DNA of 64,000 nt from Willaertia magna (Eukaryota > Heterolobosea > Eutetramitea > Acrasida > Naegleriidae), in assembly GCA_902984215.1 (NCBI GenBank), contig CADWAF010004428.1, positions 1 through 64,000 on the forward strand, read 5' to 3'. Both the position numbers and the translations under genes were made by a program. This document shows positions 10,023 to 20,080 of this stretch, in pieces. Under the pieces are notes generated by a model. It did no database searches. It had not been told where the DNA came from and saw only the letters and a list, made by a program, of their open reading frames with translations. Numbering within the stretch: position 1 is the first letter of the stretch; every line of letters starts with the position of its first letter.

Positions 10023-10527
10023 TATGATTACTATTTTTTTGGCGCCAAATTTTACAAATTTTTTTTTTTATTTTTTTTTTAAATTGGAAGAAGTGCATTT
10101 CGGAAGGAATTAGTCTTGATGCGTACCTATTGATGTAAAATATTAACTTATCAACTCTTTTACATCATCGATGTAAAATTGTAGTATTAATAACCATCAA
10201 CTTTTTTACATCACTGAGTAAACTATTTAATTTGGGTCAGTAAATTGTTTTTCAATCAATTAAAAAATTAAAACAAATCTACTAAGTACAAGCACATTAA
10301 CAACACTTATCACTCTCCGTACAAGTTATTTTCAATTACATTCATTTAAAATTAAATACATTTACTCATTGCCTCAGTTTAATCGCCTCTTTCAAACCCG
10401 TACTTCAAAAATACAACAAATTAATATTAATTATTGAAATTTTATTAAAGTTATTTAACACTATTAGTTTCACATCCAATAATTCCATTAAAACTATTTA
10501 TCATTAAATCTTTGTAATTTTTACCAA
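10023..10527 (+). other. Intergenic stretch with repeats
   Basis: 505 bases without a supported gene. It holds the alternating GATGTAAAA / TTTTACATC array listed separately (10132-10212) and ordinary AT-rich leader sequence for the gene at 10528. A TTGTAATT variant lies about 17 nt before that ATG. Confidence 0.5.
10132..10212. repeat. Four GATGTAAAA elements in alternating orientation
   Basis: GATGTAAAA at 10132-10140, its complement TTTTACATC at 10158-10166, GATGTAAAA again at 10170-10178 and TTTTACATC at 10204-10212. Each pair can form a 9-bp hairpin stem, and the two hairpins are 3 nt apart. It could be a cluster of protein binding sites or the ends of a small mobile element. Confidence 0.6.
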
Positions 10528-12957
10528 ATGAGCAAAAGACCAAACAACAATCCAAATAACGATAAAGTCAAACAAGCCAAAAAGGAATCCCTCGAGAATG
10601 GAATTCCCTCTGAGGAATTGTGTGGTATCGAAAACACGTCAACAAATAAAGGAAGGCAAAACAAACATTGTAAGCACTTAAAAGCGGAATGTCCCTTCCA
10701 CAAAGAATACCACCAGTTACTGAATAATGGTGAAATAACAATAGATTATCATTATATTGATAATATTTATGATGAAATAAAGGAAGGCAAAGAAAAAAAG
10801 TGGGCAAATTTATCAGTTCTTTACAATTGCACACTTGTTGCCTATCATAGGTCAAGTAAAAAACATGTTAAAAATGACTCTTTAATTAAATCTTTAGGAG
10901 TACCTAATAGTACTTTTTATGCCTGGATTAAATACGAATTTCATAAGAAATTAATTGAAAAATGTCAACAATATTTAGAAACAAAGTTTGCCCAAATAGA
11001 ACCTATAATTATTGATGGTGACGACGAAGATATAATATGTCTTGACGAATGTCAACAACATTTAAAAACAATGTCTATTCAATATCAAAATAACAACAAA
11101 GCAACAAATGCTTTATGCAATATTAACTATTTAGACACAGATAATCCTAAAGAACATAGTATTTTTGAATTTATTGATTTTAATTCATACCTCAAAAACA
11201 TTACAAAATTCTTTAGACAGACAAAACCAACCACTGAAGAAAAAGTGGTGAATTTGTTGGTCAAGGAAAACAGATATTTTACTGAAAAAGAAATTTTACA
11301 CTATATTAAAACAAATTATAATTTAAATGAGTTACAAAGTATAGTAATTGAGAAAAAAGTTAACGAAAATAATGAATTAATATTTTCTTATCGAAGGAAT
11401 CTTATAAAAATTCCAACATTTACTAAAGAACCTAGTATTCAGTTGACTAAATTAAAAACTTATCATAATAACAAGATTGATGAATTTAATTTTAATAATT
11501 TTTTAGATCTGCCCTCTTTAAAAGAAAAAATATTAAGTCATTCTAATAATTTGTTTGATTTAGATTCTAATCCTAAATCTACAGATAATTTTTTATCAGT
11601 AGACATTAAGAATGATTTTCTTATTGAAAATTTTAGAAAAATATTCAAATTGGAGGCAGATTTTTTACATTACACTTCTCCCTTAAATAGAATTGTATAT
11701 TGTATTGTCAATAGTTTTATGGGTAACTCTTTGGAAGATACAATTAATATTTGGTTAACTGTAAGAAGTGTTTTAGATAAAAATTTTGAGGAAAAGGTTA
11801 ATGGTAAATTTAAGTGTGACATTCGTTCTTTTGTTACAAACTTAGATAATTATTATCCGATTTACTTTAAGTCACACTTAAATGGCTTTTGGGATATAAA
11901 ATATTATCCACGTTTACATAATTCTAATAAAGAAAAAGAAATTAAGGAAGATTCAGATGAAAAGACAATAGTTAGAACACCAAACTATACCATTATTAAT
12001 AACGAAATATACTTAAATGAAAATAGACGTATAGGGCGTCAAATTATTAGGTACAACCATTGTTTTACTGAATTACAAAATGATTTGAGGCAAGTACTTT
12101 TTAGATATAAAAATATTAGTACCGAGGATATTACAAGTTTTGTTTTAGATATGGATCATATTCCTTACAAGGTTCATGATTCGAATGATAATTCTGGTTT
12201 CATGGTAGGATTTTGTGATCAAAGCATTAACCAATTATTAAAAATCTTTAACTTTGAGGACAGAATGATCCACAAAGTATTAAATTATCATAAATTAACA
12301 TTTTCATCTCATGAAGAAGCAAAAAAAGTTAATTACAACAAATTAAAAAGTGAAATTGACCATGAAACATTACTGCAATGGGAAAAGGAAACCACACAAA
12401 AGGTGGCTGATGTTAAGAACAGAGTAGATGAACAGTTACAAAGAAAGTTAAGCAAAGATGAATTAGATTACTTATTAACACACAACAGTTTTTCAATCAA
12501 GCCTAACAATTTCTGTCGAAAACCAAAAAACGATGAAGACCCAATACATAACAAGTATATGGGCAAAGTTTTTGACCACAATCACCACATAACAGCTCAA
12601 GTGTTCAACTACTTGACCAGTTATTTAAAACTAAGCAATGAAGAAGTGTCTACAGATGAGGAAATGTACAATTTATATCAAAGTATAAAAAAGCAATATG
12701 GTTCTACGACAAGTTATATATTAAGGTATCTTTTAGTTGCTCACATACACCTCTTTGGAAGGGGATTTACTGACCGTGATTTTAATATAATGTTAGGTTT
12801 CTTTGAAAAGTTGTATGTTAAGGCAAATTGGAATTATGATTCAATCTTCGAAGAACTTACTAACTGGTTGAATAGAGACCCAATCGTTGACAGTGAAGGT
12901 AATTTGATTATTTATTACAGTAATGCTAAAAGTAGTAAATCCAACTTGCAGCAATGA
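10528..12957 (+). CDS. Orphan 809-residue protein
   Basis: A single uninterrupted frame of 809 residues starting MSKRPNNNP. I recognise no family. The first ~60 residues are basic and carry a Cys/His group (KHCKHLKAECPFHKEYH) that could hold a metal. Near residues 110-130 a segment ending in a S-L-G-V-P-N-S-T-F-Y-A-W-I-K core resembles a helix-turn-helix. Further on are a DMDHIPY motif (~548) and a KVFDHNHHITAQVF motif (~688) that recalls DHxH cores of HNH-type nucleases, without the usual Cys pairs. A transposase or DNA-binding regulator is possible. No terminal inverted repeats are evident, apart from the array about 320 nt upstream. The frame ends inside a small relic of the neighbouring BTB gene. 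Confidence 0.7.
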   Translation: MSKRPNNNPNNDKVKQAKKESLENGIPSEELCGIENTSTNKGRQNKHCKHLKAECPFHKEYHQLLNNGEITIDYHYIDNIYDEIKEGKEKKWANLSVLYNCTLVAYHRSSKKHVKNDSLIKSLGVPNSTFYAWIKYEFHKKLIEKCQQYLETKFAQIEPIIIDGDDEDIICLDECQQHLKTMSIQYQNNNKATNALCNINYLDTDNPKEHSIFEFIDFNSYLKNITKFFRQTKPTTEEKVVNLLVKENRYFTEKEILHYIKTNYNLNELQSIVIEKKVNENNELIFSYRRNLIKIPTFTKEPSIQLTKLKTYHNNKIDEFNFNNFLDLPSLKEKILSHSNNLFDLDSNPKSTDNFLSVDIKNDFLIENFRKIFKLEADFLHYTSPLNRIVYCIVNSFMGNSLEDTINIWLTVRSVLDKNFEEKVNGKFKCDIRSFVTNLDNYYPIYFKSHLNGFWDIKYYPRLHNSNKEKEIKEDSDEKTIVRTPNYTIINNEIYLNENRRIGRQIIRYNHCFTELQNDLRQVLFRYKNISTEDITSFVLDMDHIPYKVHDSNDNSGFMVGFCDQSINQLLKIFNFEDRMIHKVLNYHKLTFSSHEEAKKVNYNKLKSEIDHETLLQWEKETTQKVADVKNRVDEQLQRKLSKDELDYLLTHNSFSIKPNNFCRKPKNDEDPIHNKYMGKVFDHNHHITAQVFNYLTSYLKLSNEEVSTDEEMYNLYQSIKKQYGSTTSYILRYLLVAHIHLFGRGFTDRDFNIMLGFFEKLYVKANWNYDSIFEELTNWLNRDPIVDSEGNLIIYYSNAKSSKSNLQQ

Positions 12958-13086
12958 TTAGTGGCTTATTCCCTTTTTTAAACACAACGATTGTACCACC
13001 AAAAAAAAGCTGCATCATCATTACAAAATAAAAACATTAATTTTATAAACCATTCAAAAATCGTCTCACTTACTTGGCCACCAAGT
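12953..13086 (-). pseudogene. Relic of BTB gene intron and exon 2
   Basis: Reading the minus strand, this piece repeats the exon-intron-exon junction of the gene next to it: GGTGGCCA-AG, a GTAAGT-like donor, a similar AT-rich intron with the shared block TATTTTGTAATGA, and then codons for GGTIVVFKKGNKPLII against GGTFVVLRKGNKPLII in the gene. It starts only ~30 nt beyond the BTB gene stop. It is the remnant of a tandem duplicate, cut off where the 809-residue gene ends. Confidence 0.75.
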
Positions 13087-13114
13087 TTATGAACTGTTGT
13101 TATTACAATATTTT

Positions 13115-14984
13115 TTATGACTGAATTTCAACCCAACCATCAGCACTATTCCAATCTCCAACATTCTCTTGATTTTCTCCACAATTAAAAGAAATAGCTC
13201 CATAACCAGGATAAGTAGTGTTGTAAGTGTTTTGTGGACATGCTTTTCCACCAATATATCCACCACCTCCTCCACCTTCATGGTAACAACCACCTCCTCC
13301 ACCAAATCCACCATTTCCACCACTAGATGAAGTCATCTTTCCTCCCTTTCCACCATTCATGAAACTGTGACCACCATTACAACTGTCACCACTTGGTCCA
13401 TTATATTTAAATCCACCACCACCTCCACCTCTTGTTCCTGGAAGTGAATTAGAAGTTGGTTGAGTTTCTTCTTGATCTTGTACTGGAACTTGACCTCCTG
13501 GTCCATTCGTAGTCCAGCTAGCCCAATTCTGACCATTTCCTCCAGCCCCAATAATTAATGGCTTATTACCCTTTCTTAATACAACAAATGTACCACCGCC
13601 TCCTCCAGCACCTACATTATTACAACACAAATTCATTACAAAATAAATACGTTAATTAAATAACATAAAGTCAATTTTAAAAGTCTCAAAAATCTCACTT
13701 ACCTCCGCCACCAGTACTTCCAACACAATTTTCACCTTTTTGTCCAACTAAAATCTTTAACACATCTCCCTTAGTTAATCTAAACTCACCGTAAACCTTT
13801 GCGCCATATCCTTCTCTAGAACCATTTGAACAATGTGTATTCTTTCCACCTGCAGCCCCACAGGCTGTAATTTTAAACTTTCCTGTGAATGGAACTGTAA
13901 AGAATTGATAACCATTTTTAATTGTGACATCTTCCAAGTACTTCTTTCCTTTATAAGAAGATAAATCACTTGGTATAGTTTGTCCTGTACAACCCAAAGT
14001 TGTAAATCTTAATGTCAATCTTGTATGTCTTCTTTTCTTAACACCAAATGTTTCAGATAATGCAGGATTAATAATTAACTTCATTGCTCGTAATAATAAA
14101 GTAGGTAAAATAGTACTCTTTTCACAAATTGGATGTTTATCTAAATTACTTAATAAAACTTTATCTAAATCACATAAATCAATTCTCTTTAAGATTTCAT
14201 CAATAAATTGTATTCTATTTTCATAATCATATTTAATCCATTGCATTGCAGCTTCAAATACTTCATCTTCAGAAGTACAATAAATATCAATTTCTAATAA
14301 AATTAAAAAATCTTTTAGTGACATGACATAAAAATCTTTTGACTTTTTAAATTCATCAAAATTTAAAGTAATCATAACCATTAAACTTTTTTTAATTTCA
14401 ATAAACCAATGACTTTCATCTTTATTATATTTTTCAATCTTTTCTAATAATTGACTATAATTTTCTTCTGAATATCTTTCTTCTTCCATTTCTTTAAAGA
14501 CATAAGCACATTTTTCTTCCATTTCTTTCATCTTATATTGATGAGCAAATAAAAGTAGATCAATATAGTTATCTAAAGTATAATTTGTTATTTTTCCGAA
14601 ATAAACAACTTTTAAGAACATTTCTAAAGCGATATTTGTTACAATTTTATCTAAAGTTAAACATTCTGCAATCTCGGTTACAGTAGTGGCATTATTGTCG
14701 TTATTGTCATTCTTTAAAAACATTTCTTCAAATACTGGACTATACGAGATTAATAAAGCTTTTAAAACGTGATAACTTTTACCATTTATTGTTTGGATTG
14801 AGAGATCACTGTATTCTTGTTTATTGAATAGAGTGCCGATCTTTTCTTGTTGAAGTGTTTCAAGTAGTAGACTTGGCATTGTTGTTGTCTTTACAAGATC
14901 TTTTTTTTTTTTAATTTTTTTTTTGTTGTTTTCTGTGAAGAATTGTTGTAATCTATTATCGGATGGATCAATGATGAACTTCAT
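13115..14984 (-). CDS. BTB-BACK protein with glycine-rich C-terminal domain
   Basis: Two exons: 14984-13703 and 13611-13115, with a 91-nt intron 13612-13702 (GTAAGT...TGTAG, phase 1). Joined product 592 residues. Residues ~50-160 form a BTB/POZ domain (YSDLSIQTINGKSYHVLKA, SYSPVFEEMF), followed by a BACK domain containing ALEMFLK and MQWIKYD. The second half, from ~330, is a glycine-rich domain with repeated GAGGGGG, GGGGGG and Cys residues, like the glycine-rich segment of ALK/LTK-type receptors. BTB-BACK proteins usually serve as Cullin-3 adaptors, with the C-terminal domain binding the target. Here the usual Kelch propeller is replaced. No signal peptide or membrane segment is seen. Confidence 0.85.
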
Positions 14985-15083
14985 GTTTGAAAAAGCAGGC
15001 TAGATTAAGCAGGAAATTGTAAATTTATTTTTCTTGAGTAAAAATTAATATTTGTTCAATAATATAATAATTAATAATATTTG

Positions 15084-16016
15084 TTAATTAAAAATCTTTA
15101 CACAATTTGACATATTTTCAGAAATATATAAATTTCCGTCACAATCAATATCAATTCCCATTGGTCCTTTCACACCAAGATCAATTTCTTTAATTAATTG
15201 TAAAGTTTCATAATCTATAATAAAAAATCTATTCGTTTCATAACTACAAACCAATAAATGATTTGTTTTGTAATTAACAATCATTCCAGTAGGTTCAATT
15301 TCCTTAAAAGAATTTATTAACTTTCCTTCTGACAATGACAATCTTGCAATTGACTTATTATCTAAACTCGCCACTAAGAAATCTTTGTTGTTATCGCATA
15401 AGACCATACTCCATGGTCCAATAATTTGTTCATTGTTAATAATTTCTCTTAAAATTTCACCATTTTGTTTATTTAAAATAAAAATTTTATAATTACTTCT
15501 GTCAACACAATATAAATTATTATTGTTATCCATTACCATATTTGAAATCCACGGGAATGGTCCCTGAAATTTATTTACAAGTTCAAGTACAGATAATAAA
15601 TTATTATATCTATATTTATAAATAATATCACTAGAAGATCCTGCAACATATAAATCATTTTCATAATTTGGATCTAAACATAATGTTGTACAACCACTAC
15701 TATGTGGGATTGGAACATTGATATCTAACAAATATTTTCTTGTCAAACGATGAAAAACAGAAATACCACGACCAGAAGCAATAAAAATAAATTTTTAATT
15801 GGTTTTAATGTCATATGGCCATGGAATAGATTCATGTTGTAAAGTATCAATTAAATTAAAATTTTCAGAATATTGTTTTTTTGTGGTTTTTTTATTTCTT
15901 AATTTATGAATTAAAAAGGAATTTAATTGTGAAATATCAGTAGTATTGGAACTTGCGCTGTCAGAATAACAATAATCAAAAAGAATAAAAGAAATATCTT
16001 GTAATTGTTTTGTCAT
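15084..16016 (-). pseudogene. NHL/beta-propeller gene with one premature stop
   Basis: Near-identical to the intact gene at 18753 over its whole length, on the opposite strand. The only obvious break is a TAA at 15795-15797 where the intact copy has CAA (Gln, 18972-18974), so a single C-to-T change truncates the protein after ~73 residues. The rest of the frame stays open to the normal end, which implies a recent loss. The leader regions are also shared. It could be a stop read-through gene or a sequencing error, but the simplest reading is a young pseudogene. Confidence 0.8.
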
Positions 16017-16726
16017 TTTTTTTTAATAGATGAAAATTGTGTATGGTGGGATACATTGCAAACATTGTAATTAAAAAAACTGGGTACTCTATGTAAGTTT
16101 ACAAAAACAAAATTTTCTTAATAGTTGTTATTTAAAAAATATTTTATTCAAAAAATAAATTTTTTGAAATATAATTTTTTAAAATATAATTTTTAAAACC
16201 GACCAAATTTTTACCGCGCTACCCAAATTATAATTTATTAAGGCAAAAAAATGGGTTGATTAACATTGTTTTTTAATGACAACATCTTCTCCTCGGAATT
16301 TTTTAAAATTAATCAAGAATTTTAGTTTTATTTATACAAAGCACAACCAACACAAACATTTTACAATAACTACGAGAATTAAATAACCTAAGAATGAATA
16401 GGATAATTATTAATTTTGAATCTCGTTTAACGATTCGTTTCTTTTTTAAAATCTCCAGTTCACACTTTTTTCTTGACAATTTCTGATAAGAGTTTACCAA
16501 AGCTAGCCTTCTTAATGATTGACCTTATCTAAAATCAAGTGCTATCTTTTGTAATGAGTGATTCTTCATCATCTACGGATCAAAATCCAAAAGCAATATC
16601 CAATCATCCCACCACTATTATCAACCATCAACACTTTTCACCCTTCAAAAGTCGAGCTTCGCTTTCACCTTGAACGAATCATCCACATAAAAAAAAAGAA
16701 CAAACCAATAATAAAAACAGCTAATA
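16017..16726 (+). other. Intergenic 710 bases with leader elements
   Basis: Contains the end of the left inverted-repeat arm, a reverse-orientation copy of TTGTAAAC (GTTTACAA at 16097-16104, about 80-90 nt before the start of the minus-strand propeller gene), an AT-rich part and the upstream reading frame listed at 16554. The last ~170 bases are less AT-rich than the rest and probably form the leader of the gene at 16727. Confidence 0.5.
16554..16673 (+). CDS. Short upstream reading frame, 39 codons
   Basis: ATG at 16554 opens a 39-codon frame (MSDSSSSTDQNPK...SRASLSP) ending 53 nt before the ATG at 16727. Its composition is protein-like (Ser/Pro/His-rich) rather than AT noise. It could be a regulatory uORF in the leader of the secreted-protein gene, or the first exon of something else. 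No donor that would fuse it to the downstream frame is obvious. Confidence 0.3.
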   Translation: MSDSSSSTDQNPKAISNHPTTIINHQHFSPFKSRASLSP

Positions 16727-18637
16727 ATGAGTAGAACTAAATTACTAACTGTTTTCCTCATTGCAGTTCTTGCTCTATGTCTTCAATTAGCAAGAGCTGA
16801 TATCTATATGCACAGTCCAAGAGGAAGTAATGACAGAAATTGTGAAAGAGATGCAAATAGAAGAAATGCTAATCGTTTATTTGATTCACAAAATAACGCA
16901 GCTGGTGGTTATGCTTGTCCACGTGCTGTAGGTGGTCCAGAAGTAAAAACACCAAAAATGTTTTATTATGAAGGTTCAGAAGTACATATTGAATGGACAT
17001 CACAACACTCTTGCGGTGAACACAACAACTATTGTAATATTATTATTCAATATATGTGTAATGACACAGTTGTAGGTAATCATTCAGTTTATGGTGATTA
17101 CTATGCAGTACGTGATGGTATCCCAAAAACAGCAAATGATGATGCAGCAGATACCGTTACTGAAAATGATTATTATAATTTAGTTTATGGTGTACATGAA
17201 CAATATGAAAATTATTATAAATGTAAGAATTGTGATCGTAATATGGGTTTATTTATTGGTGATAGAAGACCAGGTAATAAAGCAATTAATACTAGACAAA
17301 ATGAAGGTGGTACTAGATATGGTTTTGAATGTGTTGAAGAAAGAGATTATTATCCATATTGGGCTGATTCCCCTTGGGTTGATGTTGCTGTATTTACTGA
17401 TAATACAACTTTATGTGATTTTTATCAACAAAATTCACAAAATGTTGCACCAAAAGGTGAATGTTGGTCTAAAGATGGTAATACATTCTTACGTTATAAT
17501 AATATTAAAGAATGTATTGAATCTAATATTGGTAAATGGGTTGAAAAACCAGCAAAAGGAGTTGATGCACCATTATGTTTATCAAATAATTTAATTGCAG
17601 TTCGTGATAACCATTTAGGTAATACACAAGATGGTAATATGGCTCACTTTAAATGGAAGGTTCCATTCCTTGATGAAATGCCAAAAGATGCAAATGGTAA
17701 GATCCATCATGAAAATTGTGTCATTCGTATTCGTTATAATATCTCTACAACTGAAATGCCATTCTTTACTGATGCAAAGAGTAATTTTAATTATAATAAT
17801 CCATCTGCTTCTAAAACACCAATTACACAAGATCCATGGGATACTTGGGGATATGATACTGAATTACATTTAGCTGTTAATACTGATCAATATGGTAGAG
17901 TTTTCCAAGATAGAAGTTATGTATTTGAAATTAGAAAGAGACCTACAGATGTTCCAAAATATACAAAGATTTATAATTTAAATGTTAGAGGTAAACGTGG
18001 TAATATTGTTCAAACATTCCCTTCAACTGAGTATGACTTTGTTCCAAGTGATTTAACTGTTAGAAGTGAAGATTATATTCACTTCCAATGGACTGGTTCA
18101 GATTATAATCCAAATAGAACACCAAATAATGCAGAAGGTGGTCCAGTTGATAAAGCACAAGGTGGTTATCGTGCAGATCGTTCAAATATTGTTCAATTAG
18201 ATGTTGCTGGTATGAACGTCCCAAGAAATTTCACATTTAACACAATGTTCTTAAATGAAAATGGTAAAGCTGATAAAGAATTAATCCACAGATTAGCTTT
18301 CTTAAATCAAAATATTTATGACAACACTACTTGTTTAAGTAAGGCACAACTTAAACAAAAATATAAGACAGATACTGCAAGTATGGAATTAGATGATAAG
18401 AATTGTGGTAAATTAGCAAATACACCAACAGGTCCATATTTCAATGGAGGTCTTGTTAGAATGCGTGCAAGTGGTAAATTCTATTATTTCTCAACAAGAA
18501 ATAATAACTTCTCTAACAGAGGTCAAAAAGGTATTATCACTGTTACTGGTGGTAGATTCAGTAGTGCAAACAGTAATACAATGGGAATAATGGCATTGTT
18601 ATCTGTTTTATTAGCTTGTTTAATGTTCTTACTTTAG
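16727..18637 (+). CDS. Secreted, probably GPI-anchored conserved protein
   Basis: 636 residues. Signal peptide 1-24 (cleavage after ARA), then a mature start DIYMHSPRGSNDRNC. A conserved set of Cys, Asn and aromatic residues follows (NAAGGYACPR, SEVHIEWTSQHSCG, ERDYYPYW). From memory, proteins with this start occur as a secreted family in oomycetes and other eukaryotic microbes, but I know no assigned function. The mature end is Asp, not His, so it lacks the His1 copper site of lytic polysaccharide monooxygenases. The C-terminus has a Ser/Asn-rich stretch and then ~19 hydrophobic residues ending the protein, as in GPI-attachment signals. GPI synthesis is represented in this window by the gene at 39152. 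Several Asn-X-Ser/Thr sites fit an exported glycoprotein. Confidence 0.75.
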   Translation: MSRTKLLTVFLIAVLALCLQLARADIYMHSPRGSNDRNCERDANRRNANRLFDSQNNAAGGYACPRAVGGPEVKTPKMFYYEGSEVHIEWTSQHSCGEHNNYCNIIIQYMCNDTVVGNHSVYGDYYAVRDGIPKTANDDAADTVTENDYYNLVYGVHEQYENYYKCKNCDRNMGLFIGDRRPGNKAINTRQNEGGTRYGFECVEERDYYPYWADSPWVDVAVFTDNTTLCDFYQQNSQNVAPKGECWSKDGNTFLRYNNIKECIESNIGKWVEKPAKGVDAPLCLSNNLIAVRDNHLGNTQDGNMAHFKWKVPFLDEMPKDANGKIHHENCVIRIRYNISTTEMPFFTDAKSNFNYNNPSASKTPITQDPWDTWGYDTELHLAVNTDQYGRVFQDRSYVFEIRKRPTDVPKYTKIYNLNVRGKRGNIVQTFPSTEYDFVPSDLTVRSEDYIHFQWTGSDYNPNRTPNNAEGGPVDKAQGGYRADRSNIVQLDVAGMNVPRNFTFNTMFLNENGKADKELIHRLAFLNQNIYDNTTCLSKAQLKQKYKTDTASMELDDKNCGKLANTPTGPYFNGGLVRMRASGKFYYFSTRNNNFSNRGQKGIITVTGGRFSSANSNTMGIMALLSVLLACLMFLL

Positions 18638-18752
18638 ATGTAAATAAAATATTTATTGTAATCAATTAATGTTTTTGTAACAATAACGCCTTTTTAATTA
18701 CAATGTTTGTAATGTATCCCACCATACACAATTTTCATCTATTAAAAAAAAA

Positions 18753-19673
18753 ATGGCAAAACAATTGCAAGATATTTCTTTTTTTCTTTTTGATTACTGT
18801 TATTCTGACAACACTAGTTCCAATACTACTGATATTTCAAAATTAAATTTCTTTTTAATTCATAAATTAAGAAATAAAAAAATTATAAAAAAACAATATT
18901 CTGAAAATTTTAATTTAATGGACGTATTAAAACATGAATCCATTTTATGTCCATATGACATTAAAACCAATCAAAAATTTATTTTTATTGCTTCTGGTCG
19001 TGGTATTTCTGTTTTTCATCGTTTGACAAGAAAACATTTTTTAGATATCAAAGTTCCAATCTCATGTACAACATTATGTTTAGATTTAAATTGTGAAAAT
19101 GATTTATATGTTGCAGGATCTTCTAGTGATGTTATTTATAAATATAAATATAATAATTTATTATCTGTATTTGAACTTGTAAATAAATTTCAGGGACCCT
19201 TCTCATGGATTTCAAATATGGTAATGGATAACAACAATAATTTATATTGTGTTGAAAGAAGTAATCATAAAATTTATATTTTAAATAAACAAAATGGTGA
19301 AATTTTAAGAGAAATTATTAACAATGAACAAATTATTGGACCATGGAGTATGATATTATGCGATAATAACAAAGATTTCTTATTGTCAATTTTAGATTTT
19401 AAATCAATTGCAAGATTGTCATTGTCAGATGGAAAGTTAATAAATTCTTTTAAGGAAATTGAACCTTCTGGAATGATTGTTAATTACAAAACAAATCATT
19501 TATTGGTTTGCAGTTATGCTACGAATAGATTTTTTATTTTAGATTATGAAACTTTACAATTAATTAAAGAAATTGATCTTGATGTGAAAGGACCAATGGG
19601 AATTGATATTGATTGTGATGGAAATTTATATATTTCTGAATATAATTCAAATTGTGTAAAGATTTTTAATTAA
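18753..19673 (+). CDS. NHL/SMP30-type beta-propeller protein
   Basis: 306 residues, intact copy of the pair. After a ~75-residue N-terminal region come repeated blades of the form N-D/N-L-Y-V/C/I: ENDLYVAGSSSDVIYKY, NNNLYCVERSNHKIYIL, TNHLLVCS and DGNLYISEYNSNCVKIF, as in NHL or gluconolactonase-like propellers. Such folds bind proteins, RNA or small ligands; no catalytic metal site can be assigned. No signal peptide. The start follows an A-tract, with TTGTAA variants in the leader. Confidence 0.75.
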   Translation: MAKQLQDISFFLFDYCYSDNTSSNTTDISKLNFFLIHKLRNKKIIKKQYSENFNLMDVLKHESILCPYDIKTNQKFIFIASGRGISVFHRLTRKHFLDIKVPISCTTLCLDLNCENDLYVAGSSSDVIYKYKYNNLLSVFELVNKFQGPFSWISNMVMDNNNNLYCVERSNHKIYILNKQNGEILREIINNEQIIGPWSMILCDNNKDFLLSILDFKSIARLSLSDGKLINSFKEIEPSGMIVNYKTNHLLVCSYATNRFFILDYETLQLIKEIDLDVKGPMGIDIDCDGNLYISEYNSNCVKIFN

Positions 19674-19731
19674 TAAATATTAATAATTGTATTCTTCGAA
19701 AATTTTTTACATTAAGGCAACAACAACATTG

Positions 19732-20080
19732 CTATTCAGTTAATGTGACATATCTCTCATTAGAATCAAATTCTTCTGTTCTTCTATTGCTAGCATCAAT
19801 AATTATTGGTAAATTTAACAAACTACCCCTTACAACGCCTGATATATAACTAAATGAAAATGATTAAATTTATTAAATAAATATTTTTCTATTAAAATTC
19901 TATTCATTAAACGATTACAAATTGATTGATGTGAAAGAAAATCATTTTCATTAATTTCTTTGTTGTTTTTTCTTTAAAACTTGAAGAGCAGTAAACTGTC
20001 TCTTTTGTAAAGTATTTAATTTTTCTTTTGTAATTAATAAACGATTTTTATTTTTATTAAAATTATCTAAAGTTTTTGGC
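19732..20080 (-). pseudogene. Internally deleted copy of the BRCT/F-box gene
   Basis: The first ~130 bases match the 3' end of the gene at 31811 nearly base for base. The sequence then jumps, near 19862, to the part matching 32697-32920. About 760 bases of the parent are missing between. The copy ends near 20080, where an A-tract and featureless AT-rich DNA begin. It lies about 12 kb from its parent on the same strand. Confidence 0.85.

Larger units (their letters stand above)
15084..19673. repeat. Inverted repeat of propeller genes flanking a secreted-protein gene
   Basis: Arms at about 15084-16075 and 18695-19673 are inverted copies of the same gene plus its leader (both share CATTGTAA- and GGTGGGATACATT-type blocks before the ATG). 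They enclose about 2.6 kb carrying the gene at 16727. Confidence 0.8.

Noticed and set aside
16309..16500. 63-codon minus-strand frame
   Set aside because: No proper ATG, low-complexity Lys/Ile/Leu text, no homology recognised.
16727..18637. Lytic polysaccharide monooxygenase
   Set aside because: The predicted mature protein starts with Asp, not the required His, so copper brace chemistry is not supported.
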